From Apus apus (taxonomy: Eukaryota > Chordata > Aves > Apodiformes > Apodidae), in NCBI RefSeq assembly GCF_020740795.1, contig NC_067295.1:1488501-1552500 (forward strand): a stretch of 64,000 nt of DNA, written 5' to 3'. The notes under the pieces are model-generated. The model made no database searches. It was given only the letters and a program-made list of their open reading frames with translations, and had not been told where the DNA came from. Positions 42,839 through 53,128 of the stretch are shown here, in pieces (the first letter of the stretch is position 1; each line of letters starts with the position of its first letter). The position numbers were made by a program, and so were the translations under genes.

Positions 42839-43429
42839 CCTGGGGAACCTTCGCTTTGCGAGTGGGAGGGGATCTCCAGTCGTGCTGTTATTTCCTCCGG
42901 TCCAGCAGCTCCCGTGCGGGGCGGGCTCCGAGCAGCAGCCACGAGAGGGCACAAAGCCCCGTCCTGCTGCAGCCCTGCCACCCTACAATCCTGCAACCGT
43001 GTCACCCCGCAGCCCGGCCCCCGTCCACGCGTGCCCCGGTGTCTCTGCAGCCCCACGCAGCCCCGCAGGAGCATCGCTGCCTCCCGGTGCCACCTTCCCC
43101 GCACAGCTTTGCATCCCTCTGCTGCCTCAGGTCACGGATCTGCTCCTCCCCGCCACGCTCTAGTACTTGGAAGACTCGGGGGATCTCATTATAAAATGAG
43201 CTAATTATATTAATAGGTTAATTAAGACGCTGCCGATTTCAGATACGAAAAAGGAAGGGTTTAGAGCAAGGCTGGAACCAGCCTCAGCGCTGGGAGGGAG
43301 GAGCTGGGGACGTGTCTGATGCTGCAGAGGGTCCCGGGGTGACGGGACCGCCCGGGCACGGGCAGCCCGGGGGCTGTTCGGTGCTTGGTGGTGGCACAGG
43401 CTGCCGGGAGGGCCGGGGGAGCGGGGACG

Positions 43430-43478
43430 GTGCCATTGCTGTGTGCGGTACCGGGGATAGTGCCATTGCTGTGTGCGG
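43430..43478 (+). repeat. Tandem duplication, period 30
   Basis: GTGCCATTGCTGTGTGCGG occurs at 43430 and again at 43460 without change, separated by TACCGGGGATA. Confidence 0.85.
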
Positions 43479-43879
43479 GGTCCCTGTCCCCGTGTGGCAC
43501 CGGACGGGGTCTATTTAGCACCCAGGACACACCTTGCTCCGGGCCTCAGGGATTTCTCCAGCAGCAGGAAAAACACCTCATCCCACCCCAGGGCCGTTAA
43601 ACGCCCCTCGGATAAAATCACGACCCCCGAACTGCTGCTTTGGAGCTTGTTTCGGGAAGGGCACAGGTGGGAAAGCCGGGAATGCCCTTCCCATCCGGCA
43701 CGCACGTGGGGCTTGTGCTTCCACGCCTATAGCGGGAGCTCGCGCAGCCTAATTAGCGCTCCCCTAATTGCCTGGCGCTGGGGTCCCCCCGCAGCCGTGG
43801 CTCTTTATTCCCAGCCCGGAGCCTGCAGAGCCGCAGCCCCCCACCTCCGCACCGCCCTGTGCGGGATGCTGGTGGCCGA

Positions 43880-44680
43880 AAACACCCGCTGCCGCCCCAG
43901 GAATGATAAAAAGAAGGAAGAAAAAGGAAAATCCGCTGGGAAAACATGGAAAACCGCTTTTTTTTCCGCCTGCGCTGCGGGGCTGGGAGCGTTTCCCTCC
44001 GCTGCGGCTCCTCGGAGGGGGCGGCGGGGCAACCCCGGGAGGGGTCCCGGTGTGGGGGCTGGGGGGTGCCCGGCTCCCCCGGGGCGGGGTCCCGGCGGTG
44101 CCCCCCGCGTGTGCCGCGCTCCCCACGCCCACCCGCGGGGTGGGGGCGGCAACGCCCAGCGGGTGGGCGTGGGGGGCGGTGCGGGAGGGGAGGGCCGGGT
44201 GTGCGGGGAGGGGTCGGTGCGGGGCGCGGGGGGCTCCGGGGCGGCGTGGGCGGGATGCGCTGCCCGGCGGGGCCGGTAGCGGCCCCCGATGGGATGTAGC
44301 GGGCGGCTGCTGGGACCCGTCGGGGGCCGCCGCGCCTCGTTGCTCCTCACCATGATCCTTTTCTTCACCTACTTCTTCTACTGCCTGCCAGGGCCCTGCG
44401 AGCCGCTGCCCCCCGCCCTGCTGCTGCCGCCGCCCGCCGCGCTCCCCGAGGGAGCTGGGCCGGGGGTTGCGGGGCTGGGGACGGCGGGGGGGGGGCGGCA
44501 GCCGGCGGTTCCCCCAGGCTATCATCGTGGGCGTGAAGAAAGGCGGGACACGGGCGCTGCTGGAGTTCCTGCGGGCGCACCCCGGGGTACGGGCCGTGGG
44601 GGCCGAACCCCACTTCTTCGACAGGTGCTACGAGAAAGGGCTGCGCTGGTACAGGTAAGGACGGGGTGGTGGTGGTCGTG
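43880..44680 (+). promoter_or_regulatory. HS3ST6 CpG island promoter
   Basis: Extremely GC- and CpG-rich block around HS3ST6 exon 1, with many GGGCGG-type boxes and repeated GGGGTGGGGG runs. No TATA box was seen. A CpG-island promoter is usual for this sulfotransferase family. Confidence 0.75.
44289..44654 (+). CDS. HS3ST6: Heparan sulfate glucosamine 3-O-sulfotransferase 6, exon 1 only
   Basis: Golgi type II membrane enzyme that adds 3-O-sulfate to heparan sulfate. The frame from the ATG at 44289 gives a short cytosolic tail, a signal anchor ([19 protein letters not shown], about residues 17-34) and a Pro/Leu-rich stem. After a G10 run at 44486-44495 the family sequence continues one frame over: [20 protein letters not shown], with the PAPS-binding loop KKGGT, and then [18 protein letters not shown], including the probable catalytic Glu. 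One G fewer joins the two parts exactly, so a homopolymer error is likely. The donor is at 44655 (GTAAGG). The large second exon with the rest of the sulfotransferase domain was not found up to 64000. HS3ST6 rather than another HS3ST is chosen by [10 protein letters not shown] and by synteny. An alternative start is 44352. Confidence 0.87.
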
Positions 44681-46660
44681 GGGGGTGGTGGTAGGGGTTG
44701 CAGTCCGTAATTAGGCGCGTTTAATTGCCTGCCGTGCCGTGAGCGGGTTGTTCTGCAACAGGCTGGTCCGAGTGCAGATTGTCCGCGGAGATAAAGGGGG
44801 TTCGAGGGCTGAGACGAGAGATTGAACTGGGGGGGAGTGAGGGGGGAGTCCCAGGTTGGGATGTGAAGGGAGCTGAGCTGCGGGTTCCCGAGATGACGGC
44901 AGCCTGAGAGCGGGTTCTTCCTTGTTCCCTTGTCCCCCCTTTCTCCCCACGCCCCCGACCGGCAGCCCCGCCGGCAGCAGCAATCTGCTGGTTTATTGCC
45001 CCAAGCTTTGTGATTTTTTAACCTTTAGCGCTTTATTCTCAGCCGTCCCTCCCCGCCCCCCTTTTTTCCTTGCCGGCTTCCTTTAGGAATCATTTTTTTT
45101 CAAGTGGCTTATAAAAATAAAAGGAAGGGAGAGCCTCGGCTTGCAGGAGAGGGCTTGATCCTGGCTGTGCCTTGGAAGAGGAAAGCAGGGAAGGGTAAAA
45201 CAGTATCCTGGGATCCCTCGGCAGGTTTGTGTCAAAGGGCAGAGCCCTATTGATTCAAGGCAGTTGTTTAGTTTTGAGGGTTTCAATGGATTTGAACTCT
45301 TCAGGCAATAAAGCATTCGGAAGAGCAGCTACTGTGCATGTGGTGTCTATTAAACTCCCGTCTCTCGGCCAACTCCTGCGCGGCCGGGCCAAGCGGAGCC
45401 GGAGCGTTCAGCTCCTTGAAGGCAGCGAAAGAATCTGCTCCGTTATTTTGAAGAGAATCCAAACGTGTAGATTTATAAAAGCGCTGCGGTGTTCTCGGGG
45501 AAACATCTGAAAACAATAAAAGGAGTAGCTCTCCCTGTCCTTCCTGCCTCTCCATCCTCTTCTCCCCAAGCCCCGGGGGAATCCTCTGGTTTCTCCCGCG
45601 CTCTTAATGCTCCGCGGTGTTTTGGGGGAGGTTGCGACTGAGCAATCCTGGCCCAAATAATAAACTGAAAAACCGGCGCGTTGCGTGGAAAGTGTGATTT
45701 TTTTTTTTTGGTGGTAATTTTACCCGCAGAGTTTCTGCTCTGTGGGACCACATCTGGGCAGTAAAGTTACTGACTTCACACACCTTCAAACGCCGTAAGT
45801 AGCGCACTTGGTTTTATGGTTGCATTAATATCGCCGTGATTTATTAGCTCGTTTCTCGGGCCCTTTTGTATCTACGCTGCTCTAGAAACAATAATGGTGA
45901 TAACTAATGTTTTTGGGTGAGGATTACAAGATAGATCTCGCTTGGCAGAACGGGAGTTTAACGACTGCGAGCACATCATTAAAGTGGGGGAGATGGAAGG
46001 CTCCCAGCTCGCTCTCCCTGGCCCTGCGAGGCGTCTGCAGGATGGACCACAGCGAGAGGAGAAGAAATAAATCCCGTTTGGGGTTGTGGTGGAGCGAGTT
46101 GAGCGCTGTAAGTGCTTGCAGGGAGCCTGGCCTGAGCCCAGTGAAGATGTTTTAAGATGATTCTGCATATGGTGGTGGTAAATTTGGAGAAATGGAGCAG
46201 GGAAGGTTTATGGCAGGGCCAGATGCATGGCAGGGAAGCAGACACTGTGCTGGGAAGGACTTGCATCCTTCCTAGTGTGAAAAAAAAATATCTGTAGATG
46301 TTTTACTTTAACTCTGCGTAGAGCAAGTGTGTTTTCAATCTATTTTCCCTTCGCTTCCTCTCCTCTTTGCCTCTCTTGTTTTGTCTTCTTGCAAGACCTT
46401 CATATACTGAGGGTTTTTATTTTTTTTTCCCCAGGAAAGCCAGACAGAGCTAAATGTTTAAAGCTGGGGTGTGTTGCAGTGAAGGAAAGGAGAAGTTGGA
46501 TAGAAGTTCAGCTTTCCCAATGAATATCTCAAAGTGGTGCAAACATTTTTAAAATACTTGAACTTGCTTGGAAACCAAAATTACACCAGCTCCTGCTCGT
46601 GCCAAGATATTTGGCCCGAAGGCACCTGTAGGTCGTTGCTTGTCTTAAGTAAATGTGAAA

Positions 46661-46681
46661 AGGAAAAAAAAAAAAAAAAAA
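46661..46681 (+). repeat. Poly(A) run
   Basis: About 19 consecutive A after AAAAGG, with no recognisable retroposon body upstream. Confidence 0.7.
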
Positions 46682-47183
46682 ACCCTTGGAAATGTATTGC
46701 CATGGAATTATTTTGTTCTTTCCTGGTAGTTCTAATCTGTAGCAATTTCACTAGTCTGTGTGTGCTGAGTAGTTTACATTATAATGTAAGTTACAGACAG
46801 AAACTCTTCTTACCAGGGTGTTTTGTTTTAAATTTGAAATAGATTAAAATCCCTTTTTTGGGGGGTAGTTCTTTTTTGCTAGTGAAAATAAAATATTTAG
46901 CACAAGCAGCAAAGAGTCTCATATGGAATTCCTTGAGTTGTGATGGGTTTAGCTAATTATAAGAAGATTAAGCACCTTTTCTAGACTGCAACATAAATTA
47001 CCTAATGGATAATCCAAGCATGACGTGACACTTTATCCTAAAGCAAAACAATACTTTAATTTTTTTTGGCACTCAGTGCTGCTTAAAGTAAACCTGAATG
47101 AGAAGAAGCGAGGCTGGTGTGTCTGCTCCTCAGGCAGTGGTTGGGGAATGTGTGTCCTGCTTGGGAGCCCGGGTACCTTGCTG

Positions 47184-47200
47184 TCTGTCTGTCTGTCTGC
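47184..47200 (+). repeat. CTGT microsatellite
   Basis: CTGTCTGTCTGTCTGTC: about four units. Confidence 0.75.
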
Positions 47201-50200
47201 TTTATGGGGGCAAAGGCAAATGGAGGGATTTAGCTGCATGTGAGCTGTTTGCTGGTGATATTTAGAACTGCATTGCAAAGACTTGCAGAGATGCTTGGTG
47301 TGACAGCACGGGGACAGATCCTGCCTGAGAAGGACTGAGCTTGTGGGCCAGGTTGCTCTGGGGTGTAAGGGTGTAACCCTTTGCTCTCGCCTAGGGACTT
47401 CTCAGTGTGAATAGAGCAGAGTTGGGTGACAGGTGGCTTTGGGGTGTTTGTGTTTCATATGCTGCTTGTGCCCCGGGGACCTCTGCTGGACACTGCTCTG
47501 CTGGTGACTTTTTGGGGCTGTAGCTGAGATCTTTGCACGGGATCATTCCCATTTTGATTGCCAGAGGAATTCAGCCTGATGTCGCTTATACAGTTTCCTT
47601 GTCTCCATCCTCCAAAGATTGCAGTTTTGCTCTGTCTTTTATTTCCTCATATGATCCGTGATCTGAGCCCCTCTCTTCCATCTCCCCTTCCTGCTGTTCT
47701 CCACTTCCCCAGGGAAGGGTTGCACGGGAATGGGGCCGGGTCCAGGCTCCCAGCGACCCTCACAGCCCCCAGTGGAGCCCACACAAAGCAGCCATTGGGG
47801 TTGGGTTCTTTGAAACTGTGCCCTGGATGATGGTAAACGCTGGATTTCATAGGAGCTGAAAGAATTCCTTGTTTTATTTTAGTTTGGTGCAGAAATAGTA
47901 AAAAAGTACTATGGGATGGACAGTCACAGTTGGCCAACGCTTCCTGGTAAGTGGCCAGGCTGGAGCAGGCATGGACACCAAGCCTCCTCCAGCACTGCAG
48001 AGCCCTCCCAGAGCTCTGAATCTCTTGGAGGCTGAATGTTGGGGATTTTTTCTGGTCATTTCCCCTTTTTATCAGGTGCAGCACATGCATATTTGCTTGG
48101 GGTGTGGGGAGGCACTTTTCATATATCACCCTGTGCTTCTCCTCGTGCGCTAAATGGGGCTGGGGGTGTCCCAGCTCAGAGCGTGTGTGTGCCCAGGGGA
48201 GGGTGATGGTTAGCAGGGAGCTGCTATATGCAATGTGTGTTGCGTTGTTTCTTTTTCTTTTTCTTCCCCCCCCTCCCCTCCTTCAAGCCCATTCATGGCA
48301 GCTAATAATGTTCTTGAAAGGCGTCCAGGATTTCTTGAGCCAGACTTTGTTATCTCGGAACCTCGCAGCCCTGAAGCCTTTGAGCGGCAGGGGAAGGACG
48401 CGGCTCCCGCGCTGCTCTTTTGACTTTTGCTGGGAGTGTTATTGGCAGCTGAAAAGTAGAGCTAAGTAGATGCCTTGAGGGGTTTTTGTGTGCGTTGTGA
48501 TTGTACAGGCAGATCAAGACACTCTATAGCACATGCTGTTGAATAAAATCCGACGTTTTCAGGCTCCTCTGGAGTCACCAGGCTGCGTTTTGGCACCGAG
48601 CTTGTATCCCCTTCCAGGGAGAGCTTCTCACTGGCACATTTAAGACACACATAGGTGGGAAGAGACAAAAGGATCTTGCGAGGAGTCAGATGGCGATGCA
48701 CTGAGAGCTGCCCCGGGACGTTATCTTTATTCATTGACACCACTAATCTGTTCTCCTGATGGACTCGCCTTTCAGCGCTCCAGCCTGAGAGCGGCCCTTG
48801 TTTTCCGTGCTGCATTTGCAGAAACTCAGTCCTGCAGCTTCTTGGGTTTATTACTTTGTGATCTCTTCATTTAAAAACGAAACAAACCCACACCTTTCAT
48901 TACAAAACTAGGGCCTTTCTGTATCAGCTTCCCCTTTCCTTGTTGGAAAGCAAACCCTAAAACGCAAAGACAAAAATGCCGGAAACCTGAGAAGAAGCTG
49001 GGATTTTGTAACTCTGAAGAAGACCTGATGCTTTTACTTAATGCACAACACTGGGTTTGCTGCTAGACGGCAAAAATGTGTCCATGTATAGAGGGTCTCT
49101 GTCTGTTTGATATCAAGGCTTTAGTCCCTGCTTTACATGTAGGGCAGGGTGTAAGTGTGGTTATATCTGTGCCAGCTGGACAGGTCTCCCCGGGGTGGAT
49201 TGTCTCTTGTTTTACAGCTCCTAACACATCTAGGAAGCAACCTGGACCCAGGAATGCAGAGTTTGGTCTTCTGCAAACTGTTTTCAGGTGGGATTTAAAA
49301 TAGCTCTGACTGCCATGATGAGGAATTAACATTTGTAAGCGTTTAAAGGGATCCCAGGCAGCTCGTGGGGAGGGCAGGGAGAGGGACCGTGCCCCCCCCC
49401 TTAGGCTTGGCCCTGCTGCTTCCACCCTGACGTTATTCCCTTGCTCCCAGGTTTTTGTTGCTCATCCCAAGCCGCTGAAGCGCTTCTTGCTGATCCAAGC
49501 AGGTTTGGGAGGCTGCAGTTGGGGCTGGCTGAGCTGCGAGGCAGAGCTGAGCCGGGTGGGTCCGTGTGTCGTTCCGCAGTGTCAGGCTGAAGTGATTAAA
49601 GCTGCTCCTCGGCCGCGACTTTCCGGATGGAAGCTGTGACTTGTGGAGTGGAACGGGTCGGGGTTCTTCCTGGCTGAGGAATGCTTTCCCTGCCGCTGCC
49701 TCTTTTAGATAAATGGTGGGTTTGTACACAGGCTGTGCAGTGGGGTGTTGCAGGAGTAACCTGAGTTTCTAAAGGGTTTCAAGGCTGCCAGTGTTGCTCT
49801 CCCAGACGCCTGAGATAAATGTATAAAGCTGGGCACGTAGAAATCATGGGGCTGGGGTGAAAAAAAAAAAAAAAGATTCATAGTACGTTAATTGATACCT
49901 TTGGAAAATACTTTTTCATTCGTGCCCTTTTTCTTGTGCTCCCTTGGTTAGTCTCTTGTAACCTCAGGGGCTGGAAATTTAAACATATAAACATGGGTGA
50001 GTTATTTATCACCTCGTGTGACTGCAGAGAACTTCCGAAAAGATGTCAAGTATCATGAGAAGTTCACAAAAAGCAGTGAAGGCTACAGGGTTCCTGTTAG
50101 TTGAATTATTGAGAGCCTGGAGAAAGAGTCATCACAGAGGAAGAGAGAATTTCTGACTTTCTTTAAAGTATTATGAGGTTTTCCCCCCTAGATTATTTTT

Positions 50201-51183
50201 AGATCCAGACAGTGATGGAAGGTGGAAAAGGCCAGTGGATTTAGTGGGTGCTTTTATGCAAGGAGAGACTATTACTTAAGCAAGTTCAAAGCTTATTTAT
50301 AAAACAGTAATTACCATCCCCTGAGATGGAAGTGGGCAGCTCGAGTCGAGGAGGGGGTTACCAGAGTTAATTGGCAAATATGCTTAAAAGCTTCTTCCTG
50401 ACCTTTTAAAAAACTTTTTGCTGAAACAGGCTGGGGCAGAGATTGCAAACCTGACTAATGAAAGGCCAGGTTTAATACCAGGACTTAGCTCTAAATGGCT
50501 TTTCAAAGGGCTTGGGAAATCCAGCTGCTCCGGCAGCAGAAAGATGCTCCCATCTCCTGCAGGACCTGGAGTGAGAGGTGATGGATGGGGCTCCAGGAAC
50601 TGGGTGAGATCAGAGCCTGGCGGATCTCTCCCTGCTTCCCAGCTCTTGGGGTGTCTGGAGAAGCTCGGGTAGGCTGGCTTCTCCCTGAGCCTCTTGGGGT
50701 GCTCTGGTGTCCCCCAGGCAGATCCTATGAGGTGACCTTCATTGATGCCTCCTCCCTGGAGCATCCTGGCAGCTCGGTTGGATTCCTGCCTCTGCTCTCC
50801 TGCTCTGTTTCAGCCCTCCAGTGAGGACCAGCCTGTGACCTGCCCATCGTGTATTCCTTGACCCACTCCAGAGCTGAAAATCATCAGCCCATTTACCCAG
50901 GGGGAATGGTGGGGGAGCCCATGGAGCTCTCAGATCTCCCTCTGCACCTCCCACCACATTTTTCTGCTGCTTTTGTTTAGACATTTATCAAGTGAGGAGC
51001 AGAGGGTTGTTCTGGATGAGTTTCTGTGGGTCTTTGAAGAGCTTTGGGTTGAAAGCCTGGTCTGCAGCTGGGAGACATGGGGTGGAGAAAGGCTGGTCAG
51101 GTCCCATCTGGTGTGGGCACCACCAGATGAGTCTTTCCTGGATGTATGGTAGCATGGGGGACTGGGTGGTGAGAACCACAAGT

Positions 51184-51405
51184 GGTAGGACAAGAGGAAA
51201 TGGCCTCACATTGTGCAAGGGCAAGGTTTAGTTTGGATATGAGGAAAAATTTCTTCCCTGAAAGGGTTGTCAGGCCCTGGAACAGGCTGTCCAGGGAGGT
51301 GGTGGAGTCATCACCCTTGGAGGGGTTTAAAAGCAATGTAGATGTGGTGCTGAGGGACATGGGTTAGTCGTCGATTTGGCAGTGCTGGGGTAATGATTGG
51401 GCTTT
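51184..51405 (+). repeat. CR1 LINE 3' end fragment
   Basis: GACAAGAGGAAATGGCCTCA, AGGAAAAATTTCTTCCCTGA, AGGGAGGTGGTGGAGTCATC and GATGTGGTGCTGAGGGACAT match the CR1 3' end in order on the plus strand. The final Watson-strand octamers are lost. Confidence 0.9.
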
Positions 51406-52975
51406 GTATGTCCTGGGCTTTCCCCTCTGTGGGGTCTGATGTCCTGACGTGTTGGAGCTCAGGGCACCGTGTGCTGGTGGCTGCTCAGGTTTTCCACCCT
51501 CACCTTCCGTGGGAATGGTCCCGGGTGGGAACTTGCCAGCATCTCATTTGATTTCTCCTCCTTCCCCCTCAGTGCAGAGACAGCTTGCAGATCACAGCAG
51601 TCTGAACATCTTCAAAATTATTCATGCATCTCTTAAGTGAGTCGCCCTTGATCCAAAGAGTCGTTTGAAATGCAAATGGGGAATATTGTGTCAGTCGGGC
51701 CACTGGGCCAGCAACGGGGCACGGGGCAGGGTGCCTGGCCAGCTGAGTTTGAACCTGCAAGTCATCCTGACCCATGGGGCTGGAGGTGCCCGATCCCGTG
51801 TGCTGCTGGGATTTGCAGTGAGCAGGGATGACTCTGCCTGTAGAGATCCAGGCTTTGCACATCTGAGGTTCTCTGGAGCCATGGAGCATCCTGGCTCTGG
51901 TGTGTGCTGCTTGGCTTGGAGCTGCTGGTGACATGGGCCACCCTGACCTGGGGCATGCAGGGTGCTGGGACCAGCACCACTCAGGACTGAAATACGGGGT
52001 GAAATGGCCAAAATGATCTGCCCATAAGCAGTTGCAGAAAACAGCCATTGAGTGGGCTCCTAAGGCACCAGCACAGGGTGGTTTTGGTGGCCCAGGGGAG
52101 CAGCAGCAGCAGTTTGGGAGTGGGATGCACTGCTGGGCTCCTCCTGGGGGGCATTTTGTAGGACCCAGTTTGTGCTACCGAGGAAATCCCATGGCCTGAC
52201 ATGAGAGGAATAAAACCTCTGTGTCCCAGCCCAGCCAGCAGCTCCGCAGGGCTGGGGCAACCCGAGCATCCCAGGCACCAGAGGGGCCACGTGTTGTAAC
52301 CCAGCAGTGATGATGAGCAGGGGAGGGTCACATTCGTATAGTCACTTGTCACCCAGGTCTTATTAGTAATCTCCACTCATTAATCTGGAGAGAATAAGGA
52401 TGTGACCTTGTTGAGCGTCCTTGCTGAGGGGAAGACTGACCACTTTGCTGCTGATTTATTGCTCAGCACCTGGGGGTGCCCGGAGCTGCTCCTGCTGTGG
52501 GAATGATGGGGTGGCCATCGCCTCCCTGCCCCCTTCGGGCTGGTTCAGCCCCTGAATGAGCAGCCGCTTTCTGTGAGCACCGTATTGTGCATCATCTTCG
52601 TCATCATCATCATAAAGACCCGCCGGTGACTGATGGGAAGGGACAAGAAAAGTGACAGGTCCTGTCCCCGGAGGCCACATCGCGCCTCCTGCCGCTCGGG
52701 CTGCATCCCAACCTCCCAGCTGCTCCGGACCCCGCAGCATCCCAGATCCCGGTCCTGGGGGGCTCGGGGCAGGGCTGGCTGCCCGCACCCCTGCTGTGCC
52801 CCGCAGCCCGGGGGGGACGGCTCCTCTGGGAGGGCTCGGCTTCCTGGTGCCGTGACATCCAGGCCCTGCAGCCCCCCTGCCCAGCGCGGCGGGCACCGGC
52901 AGCAGGGTCCTGTGTCCCTGCCCCTGCCGAGCTGCTCCCGCACTGCTCTGCCTCTCTGCACTCCCGCAGCAGAGT

Positions 52976-53128
52976 TCTTTTTATTACTTTTATTGCTATT
53001 ATTTTATTTATATAATTATTATTTTCATTTTCTGTTAGTTTTATGTTTACTATTTTATTTTAATTTTTTCTTATTTCATTTTTATTCTTCTTATTTTTGG
53101 TCTTATTTATATTTTTTCTTTTTTATTT
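52976..53128 (+). repeat. T/A-rich low-complexity block
   Basis: About 150 bases built almost only of T and A (TTATT, TTTTA and ATTTT units), with sharp edges against GC-rich sequence on both sides. On the minus strand it is an A-rich tract. Confidence 0.85.

Larger units (their letters stand above)
25233..44288. other. 19-kb interval without a recognised gene between MSRB1 and HS3ST6
   Basis: No open frame here shows homology that I recognise. Apparent frames in GC-rich parts lack family motifs. The interval holds simple repeats (AAAAT at 26502, GGTG at 31347, a 20-base triplet repeat at 34518, A-rich runs at 37745-37823, TTTTG at 42783). It also has several AT-rich islands with TAATTA-type cores embedded in GC-rich sequence (about 26050, 26820-27210, 28856-29240, 33065-33290, 36835-37015, 41380-41600, 43184-43226). 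These resemble conserved regulatory blocks, but conservation cannot be judged from one sequence. No CR1 3' end was spotted here. Confidence 0.6.

Noticed and set aside
48462-48815. 117-residue minus-strand frame with Cys residues
   Set aside because: No recognised domain, no neighbouring exons in the same sense; likely chance in a moderate-GC stretch.
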